DNA of 64,000 bases, taken from Diphasiastrum complanatum. Its lineage: Eukaryota > Streptophyta > Lycopodiopsida > Lycopodiales > Lycopodiaceae. Positions 33,861 to 45,238 of the stretch are shown piece by piece. The stretch's first letter is position 1, and every line of letters starts with the position of its first letter. Location: positions 28,156 through 92,155 of the forward strand of contig MU832004.1 of the NCBI GenBank assembly GCA_029204225.1. The letters are read 5' to 3'. The translations under genes were made by a program, and so were the position numbers. Under the pieces are notes generated by a model. It worked only from the letters and a program-made list of their open reading frames with translations. It did no database searches and was not told where the DNA came from.

Positions 33861-34346
33861 CGATCTATGTGTATGGGAAAGGGCCGAATATTATAGGTCA
33901 ATGGCCTTCCTGATGAACCAAGAATGTTTTTGGGATCACAGCTTAGAACCGATTCGAATCAATCCCAACATGGCTCCAGTCGAAAGACGATCACGAGATT
34001 ATGGCCCGACTCTACTATAGAGCGGCCTTTATGTCTTCCTGATATGTTGCCATGATAGAAGACTGACAAGAGATGAGTCTTATCGAGAAAGTGCAAGAAT
34101 ATCTGGGGCCACTAAAATACGGAAGTAAGTTTCGCTTCCAAGTATTCGAAGCCCTAGGGAGAAAAATGAGCAAACAGAAATAGACGGCAAAGCGACGAGG
34201 CGAGCAGGACTCGTAGTGGAACAATTTTTGCGGCCAATAAGCACCTGGTTTTATGGAAGCGAAAGAAGATCCACACTTTTCTAGGTGCCAAGCAGAATAT
34301 CGTCATGTGTTTCAGTGGGTCCTGCAACAGATTAGGAGTGGATAAT
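33861..34346. other. Unassigned sequence between TNP2 half and LTR
   Basis: A 64-codon plus frame (33826-34020) has no recognisable motif. It may hold the rest of the transposon's 5' region or another insertion. Confidence 0.3.
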
Positions 34347-35397
34347 GTTAGCAGATTCCAGAGAATTCCCTAGATGCCGAGCCAAGCTGAAAACATAGAG
34401 CATCTCTCACCCAAGACCGAGGAGGTCTCAGAAGAAGGAGAGCAGGAAGAAGCTGAGAGCTGAGCATGAGAGCAGAGAATTACTAGCTAGGATTATAGGT
34501 TATATCTATGTGAGCCTACATGGTGAACCCCAGAGAAGGAACGACCATGTAGGAGCTAGTGATATTCTTAGGCATTGTAAATAAATGTAGACTCCTCTCA
34601 AATAAATTAGAGTGAGCCACCTCTTGATGGTGACCTCTAGTGGAAGAGCTATTTCCTCTTGTAATTTCTAAATTAGTGGAATTGCCACTTAGGCTTCACA
34701 TGGGTAGCCCTCTTCTTTATTTAAGGGCCCTCCTCTCTTGTGAGGGAGCTTTTATTGTATTGTCATTTCTCTTGCATGAATCAAGAAGATCCTCCACGAG
34801 TTATGGCAATTTGGAAGCTCCATGTTCATGGCTATTGTCTTGAGTGAAATTCCTATGAACATGCTTTGCATTCTTTCGTTGTGGTTGTGGATTTAAGTAG
34901 ATTTCCTGCTTTCTTGCTTATGCAATGTGGAATGTAGATGTGGATTAGTTTTCTTGTTTCTTATTCTTGATGTTTTCAGCATCCAGGTAAACTAAATAGG
35001 CTGAGATTGTGATTCAATTCTTGCATATTTACTAACAATCCAGACCTTGATTGTTTTTGGGTTATCCAAGAATCAAGAGATGGGTGTTTCTTGATTCTTG
35101 GATTGCTAGTATGCTGTTAGGAAATTAGTTTCTTATTTCTTGACACTTAATATGTAGATTAATCTAGGTGCATTACTGTTTTGGAATATCTAGGATAAAC
35201 TAGTAGCAAAGAATCGTTGTTGGTTCACTGGAGAAAACATTATGCCTACGTGTATCTAGTTTAACCGTTATTCTACTAACCGCCGAGTCAGCTTCACCTG
35301 ATTGTGAAGTGTCGCTGCAAACCCTCAAAATCCTCTCTCACTTCATAGTCCACTCATGCTATATTACAAAATCATCACTTCCATCCTTTAATCCTAT
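34347..35397. mobile_element. LTR-like sequence (family starting TGTTAGCAGATTCC)
   Basis: The first about 60 bp (TGTTAGCAGATTCCAGAG...) recur at 61377-61436, and later pieces (CTACATGGTGAA, GAACGACCA) recur there rearranged, so 34347 is a genuine element boundary. It contains a TATTTAAG box at about 34720. It abuts the end of the minus-strand copia RNase H at 35398 and could be that element's 3' LTR. The right edge and orientation are uncertain. Confidence 0.5.
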
Positions 35398-36115
35398 CTA
35401 ATCTCTCAAGAAAACAAAACGACTTTTAACTAATGACTTCATTATTATATCTGAAAGCATAAAGTTAGTGCCACAAAACTTTAATTTAAGCTTTCCTTCC
35501 TGCACTAAGTCCCTGCTAAAGCGGTATTGTATTGCAATATGCTTGCTTTTCTTGTGGAAACCGGCATTTCTACTGAGGAACAGACATCCCTGATTGTCGT
35601 TGTAGAGCATCATATTGGTGGTGTCAATCCCCAGTTCCCTTAAGATGGTCTGCATCCATAAGTACTCCTTTGCTGCATAGCAAACTCCCATATATTCAGA
35701 TTTGGTGGTAGATAGGGCCGTAGAGTACTATTTCTTACAGCTCCAACTTATGCAGGACCCTCCCATCATGTAAATGTAACCACTGGTGGAGTTCTTGTCA
35801 TCGATGTGCCCACCCCAATCTGAATCTGCATAGCCTCTCACAAGATTTTCATTGCTCTTGTACATGAGACAGAGGCCTGATGTCCCTTTCAAATACCTGA
35901 TGACTTTTCGTGCTGCCTGCCAATGCTCGTCTCCATGATTTCTTAGGAATTGACTAAGCTTGGTGACTGCCACTCCTAGATATGGCCTAGTACATACCAT
36001 GGCATACATCAAGCGGCCAATCAAATTTCAATATGGTCTGCTCTTCATCCTGTCCACTTCATCTTGTGTGTTAGGACACATTTCTTTGCTCAGCCGTCAA
36101 TTCTTCATGGAATGA
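35398..36115 (-). pseudogene. Copia 'D' RT end and RNase H, minus strand
   Basis: The minus frame 35728-36024 begins at the RT-RNase H connection (LIGRLMYAMVCTRPYLGVAV, HWQAARKVIRYLKGTSGLCL) and includes ADSDWGGHIDDKNSTSGYIY. After a stop at about 35728 the second frame (35398-35691) has AKEYLWMQTILRELGID, YNDNQGCLFLSRNAGFHKKS and KHIAIQYRF. Upstream CPNTQDEVDRMKSRPY extends homology to about 36110, where the CACTA sequence begins. Confidence 0.87.
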
Positions 36116-38310
36116 ATCCATTCATGGTATGAAATGGTTGTCTATTTTTCATAAACTACCCTATTGGAGGAATTTATTGAAAAATCATCTATTGGATCCT
36201 ATGCACATATTCAAAAACATCGGTGAATCATTATGGAACCACATCATTGGCATAAAAGACAACTATGCCGAGCTCGTAAAGATCTACGACATGAAAAGAC
36301 CATATTGGATTCAATACACTAAAGGTGGAGATGAGATTTTACCTAGCGTGCCATGGATTCTTAGAAAAGAGCAACTCTCTTATGTTAAAGATGACATAAA
36401 ACAAATGAGAACTCCAACAGGCTATGCACATTCTTTATGCAAATCATTTACCAAAGATGGTAAATTAAGTGGATTGAAATCACATGATTGGCATAAGATG
36501 TTGCAATTCATACTTCCACTTTCTATTCGAGGTCTCTTCAATGATGACATACGAAGTACGCTTTATAATTTATCATCGATGATTAGGTATGTATATTTTT
36601 TTACACTTGTATAAATATGTGCTATTTCAATATTTTTATGTGCTAAACAGCCTAATGTTATATCAATATTCTTGCAGGTGGATTTTCTCAAAAGAAATAA
36701 AAAATAATGAATTGGATTCCATGAAAATCCAAATGATCGAAATGGTTTGTTTGTTGGAAAGAGATTTTCAACTTCCTTTTTTGGATATACAAGTTCATCT
36801 TCTAGTGCATTTGGTCGAAGAAGTATCAATTGCAGGACCTGTGCACACGAGGTGGATGTTCTACCTTGAGCGTTTTATGAAAGTTTTGAAAGGCTTTGAG
36901 ACAAAAGGCAAGGCCAGAAGGTAGCATTGCAAAAGGTTGGCTTGTACAAGAATCTTTGTTTTATATCACTGAAATAATCACACAATTGCATCCTACAAGT
37001 CTAAAAATGTGGTGTGAAGAAGAAGATGAACGTATTAAGGGTGAAGATTATATAATCGTGGACAAATGGAAAAGTGGATTTCAAGGTATGAAGAAGCCAA
37101 AAAAGAAAGAAACATAACATTAAAATAAAAAAGAAATATCAATCAAAGAAGAAGGAGAGCGTTGGAAATCGACGAACCTTTGAAACCTTTACCGTTGAAA
37201 TGAGCTCGTGAATGATTTTTTTGATATGATGCTAAAAGCATCCCAAAACGGAGAAGAAGTGACCGAATTAGAATGGAAATTTGTTCGTGGATGTGGATAG
37301 AAGGTTAGTGTAGTATTGTATTTCTCAAGTTTTTTTTTTATACGACTCATGATCAATATATATAAATAGTATTTTTAGTTACATAAATTTGTTCATTTTT
37401 ATATTTTAGTATAAATCATACACTGCCATGTGGGCATATGGACATCATTATCGTGTTGAGAGAGTGGACAACAAGCGACGTACATATGACTGTGGTATAA
37501 TGGCCAACTTTCAACAAGAGAGTCGTTCTAGTGTGAGGGACATGAATATCATTTCGGGTGACCTAGACTATGTCGGCGCATTGCAACATATTTATGAAGT
37601 CGATCACAAGACTAACGACAAATACTTTATTTTTGACGTAAAATGATTTAAGGTCATCTATTGTGAAAGCAACGCCACAATTAGAAATGATAACTCAAAG
37701 TTTTTTCAAATTGACTCAACAAAATGTATATCGATGGACTCTCATGACACTTTAGTATTGCCATGACATTACGAACAGGTGAGACTCTACAATCCAAATG
37801 TCATTAATATTTTCAATGTCTTATCTGTGTATCGATCTTATAATAGTAATCTAATTTTTTTTAATTCTTTGGCAGATTATATTTCATCCGGATTGAATAG
37901 ACCCAAGATGGTGGTCTATGATACAACTTAATGCAAGAAAACGACGTGTATTTGAAGAAAAAGATATTGTAACATTGGACACACACGACGAACCACCATC
38001 CAATTTTGAGGTTTTGGAAGAACATGAACCACTCATCCAAGCTCCAAATGATATGGACATGATAGGAGAAGAAATTACAATTGCAAATGATGAGATGCCT
38101 ACGATCGTAGAAGGCCAAATTGAGAGTGATTTGAGGACCCCACGTTTGGATGAAATAGAGGTAGAAGAAGAAGAGTTTGAATATGAAGGTAGCTCACATT
38201 ATCAAAGAGACAGGATCGGAATTCTACGATTGTACTTAGACCTAGATTCAGATGAGTGTCAAGACTTGTGTGATGACAAGAATGAAGTAAATAATGAGAC
38301 TGAATTATAG
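36110..38310 (+). mobile_element. CACTA (En/Spm) TNP2-type transposase, C-terminal half, plus strand
   Basis: Exon 36110-36586: SIFHKLPYWRNLLKNHLLDP, MHIFKNIGESLWNHIIG, then RTPTGYAH and KLSGLKSHDWHKMLQFILPL. Intron 36587-36677 (GTATGT...TTGCAG). Exon from 36678: HLLVHLVEEVSIAGPVHTRW, MFYLERFMKVLKGF (DUF4218 region), then a one-base shift near 36895 before RQKARPEGSIAKGW. A DUF4216-like part follows an intron (37428-37700: DLDYVGALQHIYEVD, YFIFDVKWFKVIY). The tail 37870-38310 has DPRWWSMIQLNARKR and a long acidic stretch ending in a stop at 38310. A shift and stops (e.g. 37644 context) mark decay. No CACTA terminal repeats were found. Confidence 0.88.
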
Positions 38311-38952
38311 TTATTAATACTTAAATTCACTTGCATTCAGTTATTTTTTTAATATTCATTGCAATACTTTTAGGTATACTTTTATAGTTAGTTAGAGTTG
38401 AATGTGATAATTATAATACCCGAACCTTGCTGTTATATCCTATTTCAGAATGCCACCTCATATTTCGTCCCTACGGCGTATAGGTTTTTTCATTCAAGGA
38501 AAGATTAGAAGCTCACTTTTAAGGGGAGAAAAGTAAGGGCTACACACCTTCCTAAGATTGGATTTTTAATTATCTACATTTCACTCATTTATATTAACTA
38601 ATTTCTAGTGTATGTGATAAAATACAACATTGCTTCGAACAAAATGAAAGTAATGAATTACATTTGACTTTATTAGTATGTTAGATAACGTATTCCAGCA
38701 ATCAAAAAATTAAAACAACATGTACACACTCACCGGTAAGCTCAAAACTTTAGTGCAAGCTTGTTTGCTCTTTCAACACTTGCTCTCTTTCCTTTTCTTT
38801 GAATATCCTTGTCACATACACAAGCAATTAAAAAATAACACTATATTACACAATTGAATCATTATTGCAAACAATATGATATGTGCTTGTGAACACATTA
38901 TAAAGATTAAAGAATTATACTAGTAATATGCTACAACACACATGCCAAAATG

Positions 38953-39028
<76 letters not shown>

Positions 39029-39180
39029 TTTCTATTGAATTGCTCTAAGAGTTTCTCATTGTATTAAACTTTCATTCTATTAACACCATATATTCATATA
39101 TTATTGTAAATATTAAATCAATGCAAAATACAAAAAACACACATGTTTACACACACACACTTTTTTTTTTTTCTTCTTTT

Positions 39181-39215
<35 letters not shown>

Positions 39216-39281
39216 TAAATCTAACATGCAATTATCATAAAACATTATCTATTCATCTATGAACCTAAATCGTAATGCCTT
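38311..39281. other. CACTA downstream region and simple repeats
   Basis: 38450-38531 looks like a small exon (acceptor CTATTTCAG, frame MPPHISSLRRIGFFIQGK, donor GTAAGG) and may belong to a second CACTA gene. The remainder is AT-rich with microsatellites. Confidence 0.3.
38957..39024. repeat. (TC)n microsatellite
   Basis: About 34 uninterrupted TC units. A shorter (CT)n tract lies at 39184-39211. Confidence 0.97.
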
Positions 39282-39374
39282 GTGCTTAGGTGTCCTTTGT
39301 ATTTTGGGACCACCTCCAGGAGCATAATGTCCATCCAATTTTCTCTCTCCAAGGAATCTGTCATTCTCTCTCCT

Positions 39375-40598
39375 CTCTTCGAGGTACAAGGTCAACCCAA
39401 CAGAGATGCCCATCAATGGTATCTCGATTCAGTTGCCTCTCAGCACATGACGCCATGCAAGGACCTCTTCTCTATACTCACAGCTACAAAATCGAAGTAC
39501 ATCTTCTTTGGTGACTCCAGTTCACATCAAGTTGAAGGCCAAGGCTCTATTCGACTACAATTATCTGATGGCATCACTAGACAGCTTAATGGTGTACTTT
39601 ATGTATCCAAATTAACAAAGAACTGATTGTCTATTAGCAAGATCACTTATCAAGGCTATAGAGCTTTGTTTATTGCTAGGTAATGTACTATTTTGGAAGA
39701 GAATTCAAATGAAATCTTCTCTGCTTATAGAGAAGGAGACTTGTACATACAGAGTCACGATGTTGCACATTCTGTGAGTCGTTCAGATGCTAATTTATGG
39801 CATCAGATATTAGGACACCTAAACATGCGTTCAATCTTGTATATGCATCATAACAAAATGGTCAAGGACATGAATATAAATGTTGTTACTACAACTAATC
39901 AATCTGTCTATGAAAGTTGCTTACTAGGCAAACAACCTAGAACCAGATTTCCAAGAAGACAGGCCAGAAGAGCCAAGTCCATTCTGTCACTGATATACAA
40001 TGACTTATGTGGTCCTATGAGCTTACCTTCCTTGGGTAAGGCTCTATACTTTGTTACATTCATTGATGACTACTCCCATTTTACCAGTGTAATGTTCATT
40101 AAGAACAAGTCAGAAGTATTCAATTGCTTCAAAGAATTCAAGCAATATGTTGAGAATCAAACTGGTCAGAAAATCAAGGCCCTATGGTCTGATTCAGGGG
40201 GAGAGTACCTATCAAATGAGATGAGGGACTATCTTTCGTCATGTGGCGTGCACCATCAGTTTACTACAAGCTACACTCCTCAACAAAACGGAGTAGCTGG
40301 GCGAAAGAACCGCACATTGTTGGAAGATGCACGATCCACGACAACCAATGCCCATTTACCTCAAACATTCTGGACCAAAACAATCTCTACGGCCTGCTAT
40401 CTGTAGAACTACTCCAGCACTAAAGCAGTTGATTCCAAGACACCGTTTGAAGCCTACTAGAGATACAAACCAAGATTGAAACATCTATGTTGTTTTAGAT
40501 ATCGCTGCTATGCACAAGTGCCATCTAATCCAAGGAAGAAGCTGGACCCAGTAAGCTGTAAGAACATCTTCATCGGCTACTCAACGTCACATAAAACA
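39375..40598 (+). pseudogene. Copia 'E' protease and integrase
   Basis: Protease (frame 39282-39626): HQWYLDSVASQHMTPCKDLF, with the active-site DSG changed to DSV, and VEGQGSIRLQLSDG. A stop at 39623 and one near 39681 interrupt. The frame 39693-40406 has pre-integrase LWHQILGHLNMRSILYMHHN, then LIYNDLCGPM, FVTFIDDYSHFTSVMF and LWSDSGGEYLSNEM with two catalytic Asp. The third catalytic residue is lost: NGVAGRKNRTL has Gly for Glu. The frame at 40476-40598 gives YRCYAQVPSNPRKKLD and IFIGYSTSHKT. It stops at the LTR start at 40599. Strongly similar wording to copia B (CGPMPTPSLGDAIYFITFID). Confidence 0.88.
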
Positions 40599-40991
40599 TG
40601 TCTCCCTAATAATCCAAATTTGAAAAAGAGAGGGAACCATCCAAATTGGAGGAAAACCCAACTTTTTTCACTAACTTGACATTTAGGCCCCCCGACATTA
40701 AAAGTCCCGCAAAAAGGCCTGAAGTCCTTTTATTTGATGTTCTAATTAATCAAATCTCTATGTGATCATCGGGCTAGACTTACACACGCAGGGTGCCAAA
40801 TCTGTCTCACTTATTAACTAAGGTTAGGGTTGCCTTGGGATCCACAAACCCTCCAACAATGAGGCCCACTTGGTAGGAGGGTGTTGATTGTTCAGTGGTG
40901 ATTTCTTGTGAAAACCATTGGGACCTAAAAGACGGATAGCGAGTTCTTTGTGAGAAATCCTATGCTTTCTGGGTCCTAATTTCTTGCAACA
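40599..40991 (+). mobile_element. LTR of an Asp-primed (Athila/Tat-like) gypsy element
   Basis: About 393 bp starting TGTCTCCCT and ending GCAACA, followed by one base and then TGGTGCGTTTGTCGGGAG (40993-41010), a diverged form of the Asp-tRNA primer site TGGCGCCGTTGCCGGGGA used by Athila/Tat gypsy elements. Copia E homology ends exactly at its left edge. No second copy of this LTR was found in the window. Confidence 0.5.
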
Positions 40992-41052
40992 TTGGTGCGT
41001 TTGTCGGGAGACGTGTCAGTTTCTCTTGGATTTATGTCTATTGCTTGGAAAG

Positions 41053-41872
41053 TGACATTGGCTATAATGTGGCTATCAGAGTAGATGTTACTATTAGCAG
41101 TCTGATTATCTACTTGAACTAGTTTCTGACACGCATAAGCCTGTTACTGGTTTTTCTTCAAGGTCTTGGAAGTAAATTTGAACGGAAATTCTCTGTTGTT
41201 GATGCTGCTGATTTGGTCATTGAACCTGGAGGTTTGATATTTTGTAGCAGAATGGATTTACAATTCTATGAGTATTTCTATGCCATTTGTCATGAAGACA
41301 ATGAACAAGATGAGTTCACTAGAAGTGTTTCAAATCTGGTTACTAATGCTAAGAATCTTATGATAAACAAGCATAAAGGATGTTGTTAAGGAGGTTATCC
41401 CTGTTGAGACAATATATAATTATGATGTTAAGAACTTCTCTGATTTATCTACAACTGTTGTTGTATCAAACAATGAGTACTTTGTCATTGTACCAGTAAG
41501 ATACACACTTGGCAAGCTATTTGTGACAGATTCTACTGTTTACACTTCTGATATGCTACCTGTGAAGGTAGAGCCAAATGCTAATAAGCTACAAACAAAT
41601 GTTGGTATTGAATTAGAGATGACTGTTACCAGTGAAGACTTGAACTATCAAAAGATGTCTATTCAAACTGAACTAGAATATGCTAATTCAAGTTTGGACT
41701 TGTAAAATGTATCAACTGATACTAAGCAAGAAATGTTGTCTGATATGATTGCTAGCGACTCCACTATTGTGAATCCTAAGTCTTATTTTTTGTTAGCTTG
41801 CTACCAGTTGTGATGTTGTTTGTAGCTGTAGTTGCTTATTTATTTGATGCTGATATGACTGGTATGGATAAC
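41053..41872 (+). pseudogene. Tail-anchored membrane protein, envelope-like, family unknown
   Basis: A protein-like plus-strand sequence spread over three frames. Segment 1 (to about 41390) contains KFSVVDAADLVIEPGG and YEYFYAICHEDNEQDEF. Segment 2 (about 41375-41705) contains NEYFVIVPVRYTLGKLF, KVEPNANKLQTNVGIELEM and NYQKMSIQTELEYANSS. Segment 3 (about 41790-41872) encodes a hydrophobic helix LLPVVMLFVAVVAYLF and a nine-residue acidic tail DADMTGMDN before TAG. Two internal stops and two shifts break it. A long polar, beta-rich-looking ectodomain with one C-terminal membrane span fits an envelope-like protein or a host tail-anchored protein. It lies just after an LTR and Asp primer site, where gag is expected. 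I do not recognise the family. Confidence 0.45.
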
Positions 41873-41965
41873 TAGAGATCTAAGTTCGCCGGATGGGGAC
41901 CATCCTATACCCGTGTTGGAAGTATTTCTACTTTCTACGGTGGCTAGGTAAAATGAGGGGTTCGT

Positions 41966-42012
41966 GCGTAGTATAGTGGTAGACCGGTCATCCATCTTCT
42001 AAGTTCTAAAGC
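41966..42012 (+). other. tRNA-Asp-like D-arm fragment
   Basis: CGTAGTATAGTGGTAGA (from about 41972) matches the D-arm/box A of plant tRNA-Asp, but no anticodon stem or intact box B follows. Perhaps a pseudo-tRNA or chance match; it lies among elements primed by tRNA-Asp. Confidence 0.25.
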
Positions 42013-42048
42013 TTAACAACTGTGAAATAAAAACATAAATGAAAAGGG

Positions 42049-42215
42049 AGCACCAAGGCTTCCCAGCTGGTGCTCGGAATAGGAACTAATTAAGGTGTGG
42101 CTACGACGGTATCCAACTAGCCACTAACTGGAAAGTAAATAAACTTGCTAAGGCGGTACCCAACTAGCAAAGATCAATAATAAACTAGGCTTGCTAAGGC
42201 TTCCCAACTAGCATA
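42049..42215. repeat. Imperfect repeats of GCTAAGGC..CCCAACTAGC
   Basis: Three to four short imperfect copies of (GCTAAGG)(N)TNCCCAACTAGC, spaced 40-60 bp, in non-coding sequence. Confidence 0.55.
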
Positions 42216-42357
42216 CCATAAAACTAATACTAACTCCCAAAAGGAAATGAAATAATAAATTGCGGCTAACTAAATAATTAACAAATAAAGCATGCCACAA
42301 TAATCCAATGAAAGGAGGCAAGAGGAGGCCCGAGCACCTTCACTCAAGCTACGTAAA

Positions 42358-43305
42358 TGTGCTATAGTGTCTAAATTTATGTAAAAGCCTATTTGCACTT
42401 TGTAAATTCATATTTAGGTTAGAACTTGCGACGTTTTGTGTGACGTTCTATAGAGACACAGTAGTGGATCTCAACCGACATCTTAACGGTTGGTAAACGA
42501 CATTGAGGTTGGTGATCGTTCCTATAAGGTCGACACTTCATGCCATTTTAATTACACATTTGCACAAATCTGAGTATCCGATAGAGAGAGAAGAGAGCCA
42601 GTTTCTATAAGCTTGAGCATTCTTTCCCTCTATCATCTTTTACAACATTACTTCTTATTAATTGAGCGAATACACTCTGTATGATCTATAACTGTTTGTG
42701 ACTGTTTTGTCTACGTCACACATATTTCTCATATTTTACTGAATTTCAATCACTCTAACGTGGATTTTCAGGCATCACCAAAGAGCGACAGTTCTGACTA
42801 ATGTGTGCAAGGAATTAGCCGAAGCTGTTAAGCATAACCTTAAAGAGAATTTCAATTCTGAATGAGCTATGTGTTCAGATAATGAACTTGTTTGATGCTC
42901 TATTTTGTGTGCTTCCTGTGATAAGAACTAATTCACTATATTCGATTAAGAGGAATCATTAGCCAATACATTCTGTTTGATGAGTCTATTTGCTAGTTGC
43001 TGTCTAATTTGATTGCTTAACTGTTATCTGAAGAGCTTGAAAGATAAAGTAATCTTTATAATCACAGACGTTGACCAAATCGTTTCACCATTAGTGTTCC
43101 TGGATGCCAATTTACCCAAATATCTTTGAATAACCAGATATGTCACTGTAGTATTCATTGTGAATATTACACATCACATTCCATTTACCATCTTACATAC
43201 ACTTATCATACAAAAGATGAGATTATTCTCTCTATTGGGGAATGATCAAACCTTTTATACTACTTTCATTGATTTTGTGAAAATCTATAATGACTAGGCC
43301 ACACA
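42358..43305 (+). mobile_element. Candidate LTR preceding gypsy 'F'
   Basis: Candidate boundaries TGTGCTATAG and GGCCACACA (TGTG...CACA), 948 bp, ending five bases before the primer site at 43311. A purine-rich GAAAGGAGGCAAGAGGAGG at about 42310-42328 lies just upstream. No second copy in the window, so the borders are inferred. Confidence 0.4.
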
Positions 43306-43310
43306 TAATT

Positions 43311-43328
43311 TGGCGCCATTGTCGGGGA
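43311..43328 (+). promoter_or_regulatory. Asp-tRNA primer-binding site of gypsy F
   Basis: TGGCGCCATTGTCGGGGA differs at two positions from TGGCGCCGTTGCCGGGGA, the complement of the plant tRNA-Asp 3' end used by Athila/Tat-type gypsy elements. Confidence 0.75.
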
Positions 43329-43379
43329 GGTGAATTTAATCTTTTGCAATATTTTTAAGTGTATTATGTCTATGAATCT

Positions 43380-45182
43380 TTCTCATGTAACGCATGCCAA
43401 GAACATAGTCTCAAGCAACTATTGAACATAAACGTTTAGAGCGTGCACAGCGATTAGAAGCATATAAGAAATCTAGAGATTTGTATTTGCAAAATTTGTG
43501 AAACTCGCCAGTTAGAGCAAGATTAACACCTGAAGCATTTAACGACCTTCTAAACGGAGGAAAAAGTTAGAATTTTGCCAGGTCTTCTACGGAAGCAGGC
43601 TAGGATTTGTTACAGTCAATTAGTACCGGAAACGACTAATACTTAGAATGCTTTAAAAGTAGCATTCCTTAAGCAGTTTAGGGAGATAGGATACTCCACT
43701 AGATTGTTGGATCGGCTTAATTTTGTTGAGAAGAAGCCAAAGGAATCATTTAGAAAGTATACTTGTAGAGTTAAGAATTTAATAGGAAAGTTAGGAGCCC
43801 AGTATCCGGTTCCTATGCAAAACGAATGGTTCTTAGGTGGTTTGCCTAAGAAAATGGATTGTTATTGTCGACGAGGATTGATGACTTCTTTGGAAGATGT
43901 CATTGCCTCTGCCAATAATTATGAAACTTCTCGAATTTCTTGTATATGGAGAAATGAAAGAAAAAGTAGTAAAAAGCATAAATCAAAATGTACAGAAGAA
44001 TCTGAATCATCTACTAAGTCTAAATCAGAATCTGATTCAGCAGATGAGGAAGAGTCTTCAAAGTATTCATCTTATTCTTCTTCATCAGAAAAAGAATCTT
44101 CTTATAGGAAATCCAAGTGTAGGAACTCAGATAAGAAGAAAAGAATGGAGAAATCTAAAAAGATGGATCCATTAAGGAAGAGTGTTGAGATATTAGCAAA
44201 AGAAATGAGTGATTTAAAAGTCCAAATGTCTAATGTTAAAGCCAAACGAAAAAAATCAAAGCTTAACGCCAATGTTTGGTGTACCGCTTGTTGGAAGGAA
44301 AGTCATTCTAAGACCAACTATCCCAGTTTATAGACTAACTATTTAGAAGAAGAATTATTCCTCTGTTCGATTAATAATCATGAGGAAGTAACTTATACTA
44401 CAACTCCTACTAACCAAAATAACATTATACCGAAACAGCGTATTGGTCAACAGTACACTATTTTGCGTAGAGGGGGGACAAGAGATTCTACTCCTCCACC
44501 TAGAGTAAGGGTTTCGTGCTACAATTGCGGAGCCCTGAGTGACTATTCGCCTTATTGCCCTGAACCCAGGAGGTCAGTAGGATATGTGCCGCTCTGTGCT
44601 AGCTGTAAAGGCGAAGGGCATGTCACTGCTAAATGTCCTCAGCCACAACAACCGCAGTCTAAACCAAGGTTTGTAAAGTTGCCTAGAGAAGATGACCTTT
44701 GGCCATCTAAAACTAACACTGATATGATAGTTCAGAGGATAGAAGTAGAGTCTGAATCATTGGATTAAGACCATCACTGCCATGATTTAGATATAGAGAT
44801 AAATACACAAACTACTAGAAGTAGTAAAGATTCTTAAACTCTTAAGGATAAGAAGAAAACTAAGACGAAATCTACAAAAAATTCGAAAAACGTGAAAAAT
44901 GCGATAGAAAAAACGAAAGTCGTAGAACAGCCAATAAAAATTTCTAATAGTAAAGAATTAGAGCTTGATAGGCCTACTGAAAAATATTATGATGCTGATA
45001 TTAGTTTAGAATCTAAAAAGCTTTTAGACGAAGAAACTAGAAAAGTTCAGAAAGTAACATTTTTAGATCCAGTTATAAGTAGTGAGATACCTAGAGATCT
45101 ATCGCCACTTAGAACCCGTTCTTATGATATAGTCGAAGACCTTGTCTCCAGAATGTCCAATATAACTTTTAAACAGTTATAG
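43380..45182 (+). pseudogene. Gypsy F gag with three zinc-knuckle units
   Basis: Broken N-terminus (43380-43700), then the frame 43704-44333: capsid-like KESFRKYTCRVKNLIGKLGA, NEWFLGGLPKKMD and SLEDVIASANNYE, a long Ser/Glu/Lys-rich low-complexity stretch, and knuckle 1 CTACWKESHSKTN with the last Cys replaced. The frame 44463-44768 has knuckle 2 CYNCGALSDYSPYC (His replaced by Asp) and knuckle 3 CASCKGEGHVTAKC, intact CX2CX4HX4C. Frame 44892-45182 (Lys/Glu-rich, ending VEDLVSRMSNITFKQL) looks like the segment leading to protease. Stops at 44331, 44766 and 44836. No protease or RT follows; the palindrome block begins within 60 bp. Confidence 0.75.
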
Positions 45183-45238
45183 ACAATACAATACGATCGA
45201 CGTATTGAGGAACACAAATCTCATTTCGCGCACTTTTT

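Noticed and set aside
41053-41872. Calling this a viral glycoprotein of a named family
   Set aside because: Only the general architecture fits; no family motif was recognised, so a host tail-anchored protein is equally possible.
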